Source of the DNA: Planctomycetota bacterium
GTDB taxonomy: Bacteria > Planctomycetota > Planctomycetia > Planctomycetales > Planctomycetaceae
Reading direction: 5' to 3'
NCBI GenBank assembly: GCA_003388505.1
Contig: QQVO01000053.1
Coordinates: 99,671 to 163,670, forward strand
DNA length: 64,000 nucleotides
Numbering within the stretch: the stretch's first letter is position 1; each line of letters opens with the position of its first letter. Position numbers and translations under genes: made by a program. Under the pieces are notes generated by a model, which saw nothing but the letters and a program-made list of their open reading frames with translations, searched no databases and was not told the origin of the DNA. This document shows, piece after piece, positions 55,458-63,707 of this stretch.

Positions 55458-55655
55458 TCGCGGCAAGGCGTGAGCAATCGCCCCGCAGCCGTCCGAAGTT
55501 CTCTTTCTTCCCCCTTTCGCCGTGAGGCGCGGCCGCCTCGATCGATCGCCTGAAATTCTTGAGGCCATGCGAAACTCTCGACCGCCGGCGGGGTTTCATG
55601 AATGATGCTCAAAGGGCAGCTCCCGGCGACAACCAGACCACCAAGGATCTCGACG

Positions 55656-56834
55656 ATGAAGACCACTGCGATCATGCTCGGCCTCGCGGCTGCAACCTGC
55701 TTCCCCGCAACGGCGCCGGCCCAGGAAGAAGCCGATTCCCCAGAAGCCCTCTTCCAGTCCCTCGATGAGAACAAGGACGGGCAGCTCGCTTCCGAAGAGA
55801 TTTCCAAGGAACAAAGCCGGTTCTTCGACCGCCTCGTTCGCATCGGCGACGAGAACGATGACGGGAGATTGAGCCGCGAAGAGTTCCTCGCAGCCCTCAC
55901 GCGCGAAGACGCCCCGGTCGGCGCCAATTCCGAAGACCGCACCAACCGACCCCGCGCCATCCCCATCGCCGACCTCTTTGAGAGGTTCGACGCCGACAAC
56001 AACGGCAAGATCTCGCTCGACGAACTCCCCGAACAGGCGCGGGAGCGGATGCGGCCGCTGTTCAACCAGTTCGGCAAAGAAGAACTCACCCGCGAGGACT
56101 TCGAAACAATCCGCGATCGCTACGCCCGCCGCGAGATGGACGCCGGCCGCATGCAGCAGATCCTGCAGCGAATGGACCGCAACGGCGACGGCAAACTCCA
56201 CCGCGACGAACTCCCCGAACAGGCCCGCGGACCGGTCCGCCAGTTGTTCGACCGTCTCGACACCGATTCCATCGCACTCGACGACCTGGCGGAAAAGCTC
56301 CAGGCGATGAACCCCGCGCGGGACGGCCGCCGCGATCCGGCGAATCCGCGCGGCCGCCGGCCAAGTGCAGAGGACAGTGATCGTGCAGACCGCTCTCGCG
56401 ATCGCCGGCCCCCGCCGATCCTCCAGGTGCTCGACACCGACGGCCAGCCCGGTTTGAGCAAAGAGGAACTCGCGGCCGCCGCCGACAAGTTTGAAGAACT
56501 CGACCGCAACGGCGACGGCCGGCTCGACCCGCCCGAACTCTTCGGCGCCCCGCCGCAGGACCGTCCCCGGCCCGACGACCGACCCCGCCGCCCCTCCACA
56601 GACGAGGCGTCGAAGTCCGACCGGCCCCGCCAGCGCGAATTCGACGTCGACGCCTTCATCAGCCGTTTCGACAAGAATGACGACGACGCCGTCAGCGAGG
56701 ACGAAGCCCCCGAACGAATGAAAGAGAACTTCTCCCGCATCGACGCCGACGGCGACGGCAAACTCACCCGCGAAGAAATCGCCAAAGTCCGCGCCCAGCG
56801 CCCGCAACAGCAACGAAAGAACCCGATCCCCTGA
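55656..56834 (+). CDS. Secreted multi-EF-hand protein
   Basis: A 392-residue protein with a signal peptide (MKTTAIMLGLAAATCFPATA) and eight EF-hand loops, for example DENKDGQLASEE, DENDDGRLSREE, DADNNGKISLDE, DRNGDGKLHRDE, DRNGDGRLDPPE and DADGDGKLTREE. A weaker fifth loop (DTDGQPGLSKEE) and a seventh (DKNDDDAVSEDE) complete the set. Pro/Arg-rich linkers separate the pairs. It is probably calcium-binding in the periplasm or outside the cell. AAGGAT precedes ATG 55656. Confidence 0.9.
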   Translation: MKTTAIMLGLAAATCFPATAPAQEEADSPEALFQSLDENKDGQLASEEISKEQSRFFDRLVRIGDENDDGRLSREEFLAALTREDAPVGANSEDRTNRPRAIPIADLFERFDADNNGKISLDELPEQARERMRPLFNQFGKEELTREDFETIRDRYARREMDAGRMQQILQRMDRNGDGKLHRDELPEQARGPVRQLFDRLDTDSIALDDLAEKLQAMNPARDGRRDPANPRGRRPSAEDSDRADRSRDRRPPPILQVLDTDGQPGLSKEELAAAADKFEELDRNGDGRLDPPELFGAPPQDRPRPDDRPRRPSTDEASKSDRPRQREFDVDAFISRFDKNDDDAVSEDEAPERMKENFSRIDADGDGKLTREEIAKVRAQRPQQQRKNPIP

Positions 56835-56913
56835 AGACTCTGTCTTCTCCCTCAACTCTGCGCGTCTTTGCACCGTTGCGTCTCTGCGTCGAAAGCTCCA
56901 GTGTGCGACGCGA

Positions 56914-56953
56914 CCCCGGTTCAACTCAACACCGAACCGGGGCTCTTGTTTTT
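56914..56953. terminator. Terminator between convergent genes
   Basis: CCCCGGTTC (56914-56922) pairs with GAACCGGGG (56934-56942), followed by CTCTTGTTTTT. It lies between the EF-hand gene (+) and rtcA (-) and would end the plus-strand transcript. Confidence 0.7.
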
Positions 56954-56973
56954 GCCGCCCGGTGAGCAGGTCA

Positions 56974-58002
56974 CTACCCGATCCGAATCAGCGTCTGCGC
57001 GTCTCCCTGCTCCACAACGGCGATCGCAGTTTCCAGAAACCGGCGAACCACCTCAATATTCGTCTCAGCATGGCTGCTCAGTTCGTGCGTCACGTACTCG
57101 CCCCCGCTGCCGAGCGCCAGGGGAACCAGCAGTTGATCCGCCAGATGCTCCCCAACAGGCGCGCCGGAGTCCAGGTACTTCCGGCACTCCCGCGCCACGC
57201 GCGCCGCGACCCGTTCGGCCGGCACGCCCTGCTCGCCGAAGCCTGTGACGACCTCCGTCACGTCCGCCGACTGCATCTCAACCAGCAGCACGTTGCCCGG
57301 TCCGCGACCGTCCTTCAATTCCTCGGCGGTCAGTTTCTCGCCACGTAACCGGAGCTTGCGGCCGATCACGTTCAACTCCCGCTCCGCGATGTGCAGCGGC
57401 AGGTTGGAGACGATCGCCCGGGCCCGCACGTCGATCATCTTGCCGCGCTCCGTGAGACTCAGCCGCTCAAGATGCGCCGCGGGCGCAATGCTCACGCGCA
57501 GTTTGCCCCCGCCGCCCGGATGAAACCCCGGCCGCACAAGGTCCAGCCGGACGCGCGCCCCCAACCGGTTGAGCAACGGAATCAGCGTCAACGCCAGATA
57601 CTCGAACGGCGGCGCGAACGGGTTGTGCGTGCCCCCCTCGATCGTGAGCGTCGACGGACCATCGGCGGTCAGCAGCACCGGCAGCACGGTCTGCAGCACC
57701 AGCGTCGTGCTCCCGGACGATCCGATCGACCACGAATAATCGCCCGGGCTCACACTCTGCGGCGCGAACATCAGCTCGGTGGAACCGAGTTCTTCACCGC
57801 TCACTTCAGCCTGAGAAATCTCCCGGGCGGCCGACACAGCCGTGAGATGTTGCCGCAGCAACCCCGGCCGAGTTCGCCTCGCGCGAATCTTGACGATTCG
57901 CACCGGACGACGGGTGGCGACGGAGAGCGCCAGCGAACTGCGCAGAATCTGCCCGCCCCCTTCGCCCTGCGAACCGTCAATCTCGACAACGTCAGCGTCC
58001 AA
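56974..58002 (-). CDS. rtcA: RNA 3'-terminal phosphate cyclase
   Basis: A 342-residue RtcA. The opening IDGSQGEGGGQILRSSLALS, then RPGLLRQHLTAV, the GTHNPFAPPFEY block and the nucleophile His286 in GEHLADQLLVPLALG are all present. It converts RNA 3'-phosphates to 2',3'-cyclic phosphates using ATP. The start is TTG 58002 with GGGAG at suitable spacing; no in-frame ATG lies near. No rtcB or rtcR neighbour is present in the window. Confidence 0.96.
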   Translation of the reverse strand: MDADVVEIDGSQGEGGGQILRSSLALSVATRRPVRIVKIRARRTRPGLLRQHLTAVSAAREISQAEVSGEELGSTELMFAPQSVSPGDYSWSIGSSGSTTLVLQTVLPVLLTADGPSTLTIEGGTHNPFAPPFEYLALTLIPLLNRLGARVRLDLVRPGFHPGGGGKLRVSIAPAAHLERLSLTERGKMIDVRARAIVSNLPLHIAERELNVIGRKLRLRGEKLTAEELKDGRGPGNVLLVEMQSADVTEVVTGFGEQGVPAERVAARVARECRKYLDSGAPVGEHLADQLLVPLALGSGGEYVTHELSSHAETNIEVVRRFLETAIAVVEQGDAQTLIRIG

Positions 58003-58186
58003 CGAGCATCTCCCGACAAGAACACGCGACGATACCCCGTGTCATTCGCTTCGATCGCCCGCGCAGACACAGACGGAGCGCCGCTGGTTCGGCCACCCGC
58101 AACTTGAAGGAGCAACCCGGTGGCATCCGCGACATCCGCGGTCGATTCGGGACAGGTTGGCGACGAATGGTCTGTCACTGACCGCG

Positions 58187-59302
58187 CTACAGCCCTTCAT
58201 TCAGCGGCTGCAAGTCCTCAGGAAGAAACCGGCCGTCCTTGCGGACCAGTTCGCCGTCGAACCACACTTCTCCCCCGCCGTACTCCGGAGTCTGGATACA
58301 GACCAGATCCCAATGCACCCGGCTGCGGTTCCCGTTGTCGGCCGTCTCATAGGCGTTGCCCGGCGTGAGATGGAACGATCCGCCGATCTTCTCATCGAAC
58401 AGCGTGTCGAGCATCGGCTGCTTCACCCGGTTGTTGCAGCCGAGCGACCATTCTCCCAGATAGCGGGCCCCCTCGTCGGAGTCGAGAATCTCGTTCAAAC
58501 GGTCGGTCTCTCCGCCGCACTCGGCCTTCACGATCCGCCCGTTTTCAAACTCGAAGCGGATGCCGTCGAACACCGTGCCCTGATACAGCGACGGCGCGTT
58601 GTACGCCACGGTTCCGTTCGCACTGTCGCGCACCGGCGCCGTAAACACCTCGCCGTCCGGGATGTTGCGGCCACCCGCACAGGCGATCACCGGAATCTCC
58701 TTGATCGAAAACGTCAGATCGGTCCCCGGCCCGACCAGCCGAACCTGGTCGGTCGCCAGCATCCGCTCCCTGAGCGGCTCCTGATTCTTCGCCATTTGAG
58801 CATAGTCGGCCGTGCAGACTTCGAAGAAGAAGTCCTCGAAGGCGTCCGTACTCATCCGGGCCGACTGCGCCATCGACGGAGTCGGATACCGCAACACAAC
58901 CCACTTCGTCTGCGGCACGCGCACCTCGATGTGAACCGGCTTCCACCACCACTCCTGGTAGAGGTCGAGTTGCTCACCCGGAACGTCGGACATCTCACTG
59001 CTGTTCGCGGCCCCCCGGATGCCGATATACGCGTCCATCCGCTCCATCCGCGCCCGCTCGAGTTCTCCCAGCAGGCTCAGCCCCTCCCGCGACCCGTGCC
59101 GGTACAACGTCCTCAGCACCGCATTGCTCTTCCGGCTGACCACCGGAATCGCTCCCCGCTCCGCAGCCTTCTGCACCAGCCGGCACACAAGGTTCTCATC
59201 CGGCAGGTCGAACGACTCAATCAGCACTTTCTCACCCGACTCGAGCCGGCAACTGTGTCCCACAAGCACCTCGGCCAGGCGGTCAATTCGTGGATCCTGC
59301 AT
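58187..59302 (-). CDS. M29-family aminopeptidase
   Basis: A 371-residue metalloaminopeptidase of the AmpS/aminopeptidase T group. Metal ligand blocks are NIPDGEVFTAPVRDSANG (Glu), LGEWSLGCN (Glu), GGSFHLTPGNAYE (His), and SRVHWDLVCI (His and Asp). It removes N-terminal residues from peptides. AGGGGC precedes the ATG. A terminator for the upstream peroxiredoxin gene lies just in front of it. Confidence 0.93.
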   Translation of the reverse strand: MQDPRIDRLAEVLVGHSCRLESGEKVLIESFDLPDENLVCRLVQKAAERGAIPVVSRKSNAVLRTLYRHGSREGLSLLGELERARMERMDAYIGIRGAANSSEMSDVPGEQLDLYQEWWWKPVHIEVRVPQTKWVVLRYPTPSMAQSARMSTDAFEDFFFEVCTADYAQMAKNQEPLRERMLATDQVRLVGPGTDLTFSIKEIPVIACAGGRNIPDGEVFTAPVRDSANGTVAYNAPSLYQGTVFDGIRFEFENGRIVKAECGGETDRLNEILDSDEGARYLGEWSLGCNNRVKQPMLDTLFDEKIGGSFHLTPGNAYETADNGNRSRVHWDLVCIQTPEYGGGEVWFDGELVRKDGRFLPEDLQPLNEGL

Positions 59303-59319
59303 GTCGCATTCGCCCCTGT

Positions 59320-59360
59320 CAAAAAAAATGCGTCAGCGAAGTCGACCCCTTCGCTGACGC
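59320..59360 (-). terminator. Rho-independent terminator (minus strand)
   Basis: On the minus strand GCGTCAGCGAAG pairs with CTTCGCTGACGC (59349-59360 with 59330-59341), 7-base loop, followed by ATTTTTTTT. It would end read-through from the peroxiredoxin gene before the aminopeptidase start. Confidence 0.85.
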
Positions 59361-59389
59361 TCGGTGCGTCGATTCGGGAAAGGCACGGG

Positions 59390-59489
59390 GGTCGCCCCGC
59401 AACCCAACCCTGTAGCGCACGCAGCCTTGCGTGCGTCCCGCTGATCGCAGAGACGGTTGACGCACGCTGGCAGCGTGGGCTACGGGCCA
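59390..59489 (+). repeat. Double-hairpin dispersed repeat, copy 5
   Basis: Full-length copy with GCGCACGCAGCCTTGCGTGC, TCCCGCTGATCGCAGAG and ACGCACGCTGGCAGCGTGGG. A short GGGGGTCGCCCCGC segment at its left edge is repeated at 59535-59548. Confidence 0.9.
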
Positions 59490-59551
59490 GAGCAAGAATT
59501 TGCGCAGGACAACAAGTTTCTGCACTTGAGTCGCACGGGGGTCGCCCCGCG

Positions 59552-60154
59552 TCAGTTCTGCTTCAGTTCCTCGACGAACTCCAGGATCGCCTGGCTGTCT
59601 TCAGCGGCGTTCACCTTGTCGTTCTTCAGCGCGATCCGACCGTCGCGGTCGATCACAAACGTCCACCGGCTGATCGTCGCCGTCCGCGTCAGCACTTCCA
59701 GTTGCCCGTCGATTTCGCGTTCGATCGACTCCTCGCCCAGCTTGTACGGCACGCCGAACTTCTCCGCCACTTCCCCCTTCGGATCGGCCAGCAACGTGAA
59801 GTTGAGATCGTGCGCCTTCTTGAAGAGTTGGTGGTTCCGTACGCTGTCCCCGCTGATGCCGACGACCTCAACCTCTTCGTCTTCCAGCTTGGCCAGGTCG
59901 TCGCGGAATCCGCAGGCCTGTTTCGTGCAGCCGCCGGTCATGTCGGCCGGATAGAAGTAAACGACGACGATCTTCTCCCCGTAGTGATCTTCCGAACTCC
60001 AATCCTCTCCCTGATCGTCCTTGAGTGTGAACTCGGGCGCTTCGTCCCCGACTTCCAGAACGACCCGCTCCTCGTCCTTGTCAACGGCGACGGCAACGAC
60101 GGCCACACAGAATACCGCAAGCATCACAATCGGCAGACGGCGGGCAGAAAACAT
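59552..60154 (-). CDS. Secreted or membrane-anchored peroxiredoxin (BCP/AhpC-TSA type)
   Basis: A 200-residue peroxiredoxin with an N-terminal hydrophobic segment (RLPIVMLAVFCVAVVAVAVD). The peroxidatic site is ADMTGGCTKQACGF: Cys76, with Cys81 as a likely resolving Cys, as in BCP proteins. The TXXC Thr is T73. It reduces peroxides outside the cytoplasm. GGAG lies before ATG 60154. Confidence 0.92.
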   Translation of the reverse strand: MFSARRLPIVMLAVFCVAVVAVAVDKDEERVVLEVGDEAPEFTLKDDQGEDWSSEDHYGEKIVVVYFYPADMTGGCTKQACGFRDDLAKLEDEEVEVVGISGDSVRNHQLFKKAHDLNFTLLADPKGEVAEKFGVPYKLGEESIEREIDGQLEVLTRTATISRWTFVIDRDGRIALKNDKVNAAEDSQAILEFVEELKQN

Positions 60155-60251
60155 GGCAGGGCTCCGAATGGGGTGGGTTGGAAATCTCCGCGACATCGCG
60201 AAACCGCGAAATCCGGCGAACCTCGAACATACGTCCGGAGGCGTCCCTGCG

Positions 60252-60521
60252 TCAATCAACCCACGCGTCGTCCTCGATCTCTTGTTCCTCCCGCCGGGCC
60301 CGCATCAGCCACCGGCCCCACGTGACGTAGTGGACCGCGAAGAACATCCCGATCGAGAGCAGCACGATGAACGCCAGGCTGATGAACTGGGGCAGCACGA
60401 GCGAGGCAACGAACATCAGCCCCCCCGAAATCCCCATCAGCCCCACCATCGCCAGGCACGTGGCGGCGTTCCGCCGGGAAGCGTCCGGACGCCGGCCGGA
60501 AGGCGGCAGTCGCGGCGTCAT
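60252..60521 (-). CDS. Small two-helix membrane protein
   Basis: An 89-residue protein. A basic N-terminus (MTPRLPPSGRRPDASRRNAA) is followed by two TM helices (about 22-42 and 46-66) and a charged tail (RARREEQEIEDDAWVD). It overlaps the end of the SRPBCC gene by four bases (ATGA), so the two are coupled. Function unknown. Confidence 0.78.
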   Translation of the reverse strand: MTPRLPPSGRRPDASRRNAATCLAMVGLMGISGGLMFVASLVLPQFISLAFIVLLSIGMFFAVHYVTWGRWLMRARREEQEIEDDAWVD

Positions 60522-60976
60522 TCCAACTCGCCCTGCGCAATCAGCGTTTCGAGTTCTTGCCGGCGGTAGTCGAAGCTCTTCTGCAGCGACGAAACGACCC
60601 GCGCCTCCGTCAGCAACAGGCCGAGCAGTCCCCGCGGCGGTGTGAACGTGATGCGATCAACCAGCTTCGACTCACTCTCGTCCCCATCGAACAGATGCTC
60701 ATGCTCCAGATCCTCGAACGGACCGTGCACCATCCGTTCAAGAATCCGGCGCGGTCGCTCGACTTCCACGATTTCGTGTACGATCGATTGCGACTGCCCG
60801 TACGCCTGGACCTCAAATTCCAGTTCCACTCCCGCCTGGATTACTTCCGGCGCCGAATGAAACACCAAACCGGAGTCGGGCGGGCTCAGCCGGATCATGT
60901 TCGCCGGCCGCGTCAGAAAGTTGAACAGCGACTCCACCGAACAGGAGAACGTCTGTTCGTGCTCGAAACTCGGCAT
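60518..60976 (-). CDS. SRPBCC (START-like) ligand-binding protein
   Basis: A 152-residue single-domain protein with the SRPBCC pattern: EHEQTFSCSVESLFNFLTRP at the start, PRRILERMVHGPFEDLEHEH in the middle and LVDRITFTPPRGLLGLLL before the C-terminal helix. Such domains bind hydrophobic ligands or act in cyclase/lyase reactions. ATG 60976 was chosen; ATG 61006 is also in frame. Confidence 0.85.
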   Translation of the reverse strand: MPSFEHEQTFSCSVESLFNFLTRPANMIRLSPPDSGLVFHSAPEVIQAGVELEFEVQAYGQSQSIVHEIVEVERPRRILERMVHGPFEDLEHEHLFDGDESESKLVDRITFTPPRGLLGLLLTEARVVSSLQKSFDYRRQELETLIAQGELE

Positions 60977-61212
60977 GGGTGAAAGAGACTCCCGAAACGG
61001 CCGCATCGGGCCGGGATAGTTTTATCAGTGTGAGGACCGACTGTAGTGAGCAAACCGGCATCCGGCAACGTCGTAAGCGTCACACCGGCTGCAATGTGGG
61101 CGACTCGCTCCGCCGAGTCGCATCTGCGTTCGATCAATCACTTTACCTCCACTGCGACTGGTCGGTGGTGCAGAGTCTGAGCGAGTCGGCGACATTGGTT
61201 GTGGCCGCAGGC

Positions 61213-61248
61213 TTCTCCGTGTCTCCGCGACTCCGCGGTGAATCGTCC
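61213..61248 (-). repeat. ACGGAG-type dispersed repeat, copy 2
   Basis: On the minus strand, ATTCACCGCGGAGTCGCGGA followed by GACACGGAGAA. It matches the block at 48512-48545 in phase and length, and lies about 25 bases before miaA on the opposite strand. Confidence 0.6.
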
Positions 61249-61273
61249 GGGCGAGACCCAACTCACATCGCCA

Positions 61274-62236
61274 ATGCGCTTGGAAACGACAATTCTCAGG
61301 CAATGCCGATTCCTCGCCGGTCCGACCGCGACCGGCAAGTCCGCTGTCGCGCTCCTGCTGGCAAAGCGGATTGATGCGGAAATCGTGGCTCTCGACTCGA
61401 TGTCCCTCTACCGGGGCATGGACGTCGGCACGGCGAAGCCGTCGCGAGACGAACGCGCCCACACGCCCCATCACCTGATCGATGTCATCGATCCGCATGA
61501 AGAGTATTCGGTGGCCGAATACGTTTCGGCGGCCGACCGCGCATGTCGCGAGATTCTGCAGCGGAACCGAACCCCGCTCTTCGTGGGAGGCACCGGACTC
61601 TATCTGCGGGCCGTCCTGCGCGGCGTCTTTGAAGGACCGGCGGCCGACTGGAAATTTCGTCAGCGGCTTGAAGAGGAGATCGCCCTCCGGGGAAGCGACG
61701 CTCTCTTCGATCAGCTTCGCCGGGTCGATCCGGTCTCCGCAGACCGCCTCCACGCGAACGACGCCCGCCGCGTCATTCGCGCCCTGGAGATCCACCACGT
61801 CACCGGCCGGCCCGCTTCCCAGCTCCAGCAGGAGCGCCCGCTGCCGATCGAACAGAGACCGCCTTTCGTTGACTGGCTCTCTCCGCCGCGCGACTGGCTG
61901 CACGAACGAATCAACACGCGCGTGGACCGGATGATGGAGGCCGGACTGCTGGACGAAGTCCGCACACTGCTCGCTGCGCCGCAGCCAATCAGCCGCACGG
62001 CCCGGCAGGCGCTCGGTTACAAGGAGTTGATCGACCACCTGGAGGGCCGCTGCAGCCTCTCCGACGCCGCCCAGGCGATCAAGACCCGTACCCGCCAGTT
62101 CGCCAAACGGCAATGCACCTGGTTCCGCAATCTCGAAGAGTGCACGGAAGTTCCCATCCGCGGCGACGAGACAGCCGAACAGATCGCCGACACTCTCGCA
62201 ACGCCTCCCACCAATCGTCCGCAGCCCACCGGTTGA
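61274..62236 (+). CDS. miaA: tRNA dimethylallyltransferase
   Basis: A 320-residue MiaA that prenylates A37 of tRNAs reading U-starting codons. Features are the P-loop GPTATGKS (16-23), DSMSLYRGMDVGTAKPSRDE, HHLIDVIDPHEEYSVAEY, the VGGTGLYLRAVLRG block and the late RTRQFAKRQCTWFRN. ATG 61274 fits the family start; longer frames run into the ACGGAG-type repeat. Confidence 0.96.
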   Translation: MRLETTILRQCRFLAGPTATGKSAVALLLAKRIDAEIVALDSMSLYRGMDVGTAKPSRDERAHTPHHLIDVIDPHEEYSVAEYVSAADRACREILQRNRTPLFVGGTGLYLRAVLRGVFEGPAADWKFRQRLEEEIALRGSDALFDQLRRVDPVSADRLHANDARRVIRALEIHHVTGRPASQLQQERPLPIEQRPPFVDWLSPPRDWLHERINTRVDRMMEAGLLDEVRTLLAAPQPISRTARQALGYKELIDHLEGRCSLSDAAQAIKTRTRQFAKRQCTWFRNLEECTEVPIRGDETAEQIADTLATPPTNRPQPTG

Positions 62237-62284
62237 CCGCCGCATCTCAACCATTGACGACAGGAATCAACAAACTCTGTTTAG

Positions 62285-62384
62285 AGCGCTATGCAAATCA
62301 GTGTTGGCGATCTGTCTCGCGGATTCTCGTCCTCGACAGTTCAAACACTGCTCGACGCGGACACATCGTAGAGCAAATTGCTCT
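62285..62384 (-). repeat. 100-nt dispersed repeat, copy D
   Basis: Reverse-oriented copy nearly identical to 7046-7145 on the minus strand, ending in AGAGCAAATTGCTCT at 62370-62384. It lies 48 bases after miaA, in a 291-base gap with no other recognised feature. Confidence 0.92.
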
Positions 62385-62527
62385 GGCCGAGACCCGCAGG
62401 GGAGCGCTTGGAAACGGCATGATTCATCAAGACTTCCAGCACCCGTCGCGCCCGCTTCCGCGCAGCAACACCGACTACTGCCACGGATTGCAATTGACTC
62501 GCTCGCGAGTCCGCGCGGCTGCAAACG

Positions 62528-62968
62528 TCAACGCGTCCCGGCCGACGAATCTCCCGGCGGCCCCTCGATCACCGGCGCCGCCTCCCCCTCACGGGGTGCG
62601 GTCCTTCGTCCGACGCCGAACCAGTAACCGAAAACGCCTCCAAGCCCGATCATCAGCAGCGAGACCGGCTTTAATTCGTGAATGTGACCGATGAAGTAGG
62701 TGAAGCTGCCGTCTTTCACAAACGGGAGGAACCGCCATTCCGTGAACAACCCCAAGCCGACCGCCAGCACGGCACAGACCACGCCGTATCCAGTCGCGCG
62801 GTCCCGCGAAAGCGCAGAGAATCCCGCTCCCAGAGTCGCACCGGGCAGGATCATCGCATAGAACCCCTGCCGCACGAACCACCCAAACGCAAAATGCCCA
62901 ATCGCTCCCCCGACGGCCGCCCCGACCAACCCGCGAACCAAAGCCCCCACACGAAAGTCATCGCCCAT
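62528..62968 (-). CDS. Small polytopic membrane protein
   Basis: A 146-residue protein with three or four hydrophobic helices, Gly-rich (ALVRGLVGAAVGGAIGHFAF; TGYGVVCAVLAVGLGLF; SLLMIGLGGVFGYWFGVG) and a polar tail. AGGAGGAA lies before the ATG. No family recognised. Confidence 0.8.
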   Translation of the reverse strand: MGDDFRVGALVRGLVGAAVGGAIGHFAFGWFVRQGFYAMILPGATLGAGFSALSRDRATGYGVVCAVLAVGLGLFTEWRFLPFVKDGSFTYFIGHIHELKPVSLLMIGLGGVFGYWFGVGRRTAPREGEAAPVIEGPPGDSSAGTR

Positions 62969-63176
62969 CGGCGTTCCTCCTCATCTCGATCCGACGCCCA
63001 CCCAGCCGCCGCTCGCGCGAAAAACTGTCCCGCGCACCGGGCCTGAGATTCTCACCCGCGCAGAATTGAGTACGACAGGCCAGGGCCCTCCACGCGATGG
63101 ATAAGCCCCCGTAGCGCATGATGCCAGTGTAATTCGCGTCACGCGATACACGATCCGACGTGCTTGACTCCCGCTG

Positions 63177-63704
63177 TTATCCCCGGTCGCCGAACGTTGC
63201 CTTATAGAACCAATCGATGGCGCTCGGGTTCCCGTCGAGTACGTACATCTGATTTATCACGCGATCAGACGAATCCCAATCCCCCTTCAGAAGCCGTCCA
63301 TCACAGCCCTTCTCGCCGACCCGGCATTCGCACCACCTCACGAAGTCGTCGTGTTCCGCGATCTGAAGCCGAACATGAAACGGCAAGACGCCCCGATTCC
63401 ATGTCGGCAGACAGAGCCCCATGATCTCCGCATTCCGTTCACCAATCTTCCGTGCAGCCCGGGGAGTCACGAGGTCGAGGTATTCTCCGACCCAAGCCCG
63501 ATGTTCCTGGTAGACCTCAGACAACACATCGACCATGAAACTCCCCAGGTCGTCAAAGAACTCGTGGTCCTGCTCGACGAAGTTGAGCATGTTCCCAACA
63601 TCCGCAGTTTGCAGAATCGGTCGCAAAGCACTTGCAATCTCCCTCTCGCCGCCCAAGCAGACTCGAACTTCCTGCGGAGCGTCGTTGGTTTTTCCATCAG
63701 TCAA
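63177..63704 (-). CDS. Hypothetical protein
   Basis: A 175-residue soluble acidic protein. It starts at TTG 63704 with GGGGAG upstream and begins four bases after the YjbQ-family stop. It is helical at first (LNFVEQDHEFFDDLGSFMVD) and has a Trp/Cys-rich second half (WCECRVGEKGCDGRLLKGDW). No family was recognised. The tight spacing suggests co-expression with the YjbQ gene. Confidence 0.65.
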   Translation of the reverse strand: MTDGKTNDAPQEVRVCLGGEREIASALRPILQTADVGNMLNFVEQDHEFFDDLGSFMVDVLSEVYQEHRAWVGEYLDLVTPRAARKIGERNAEIMGLCLPTWNRGVLPFHVRLQIAEHDDFVRWCECRVGEKGCDGRLLKGDWDSSDRVINQMYVLDGNPSAIDWFYKATFGDRG

Positions 63705-63707
63705 ATG

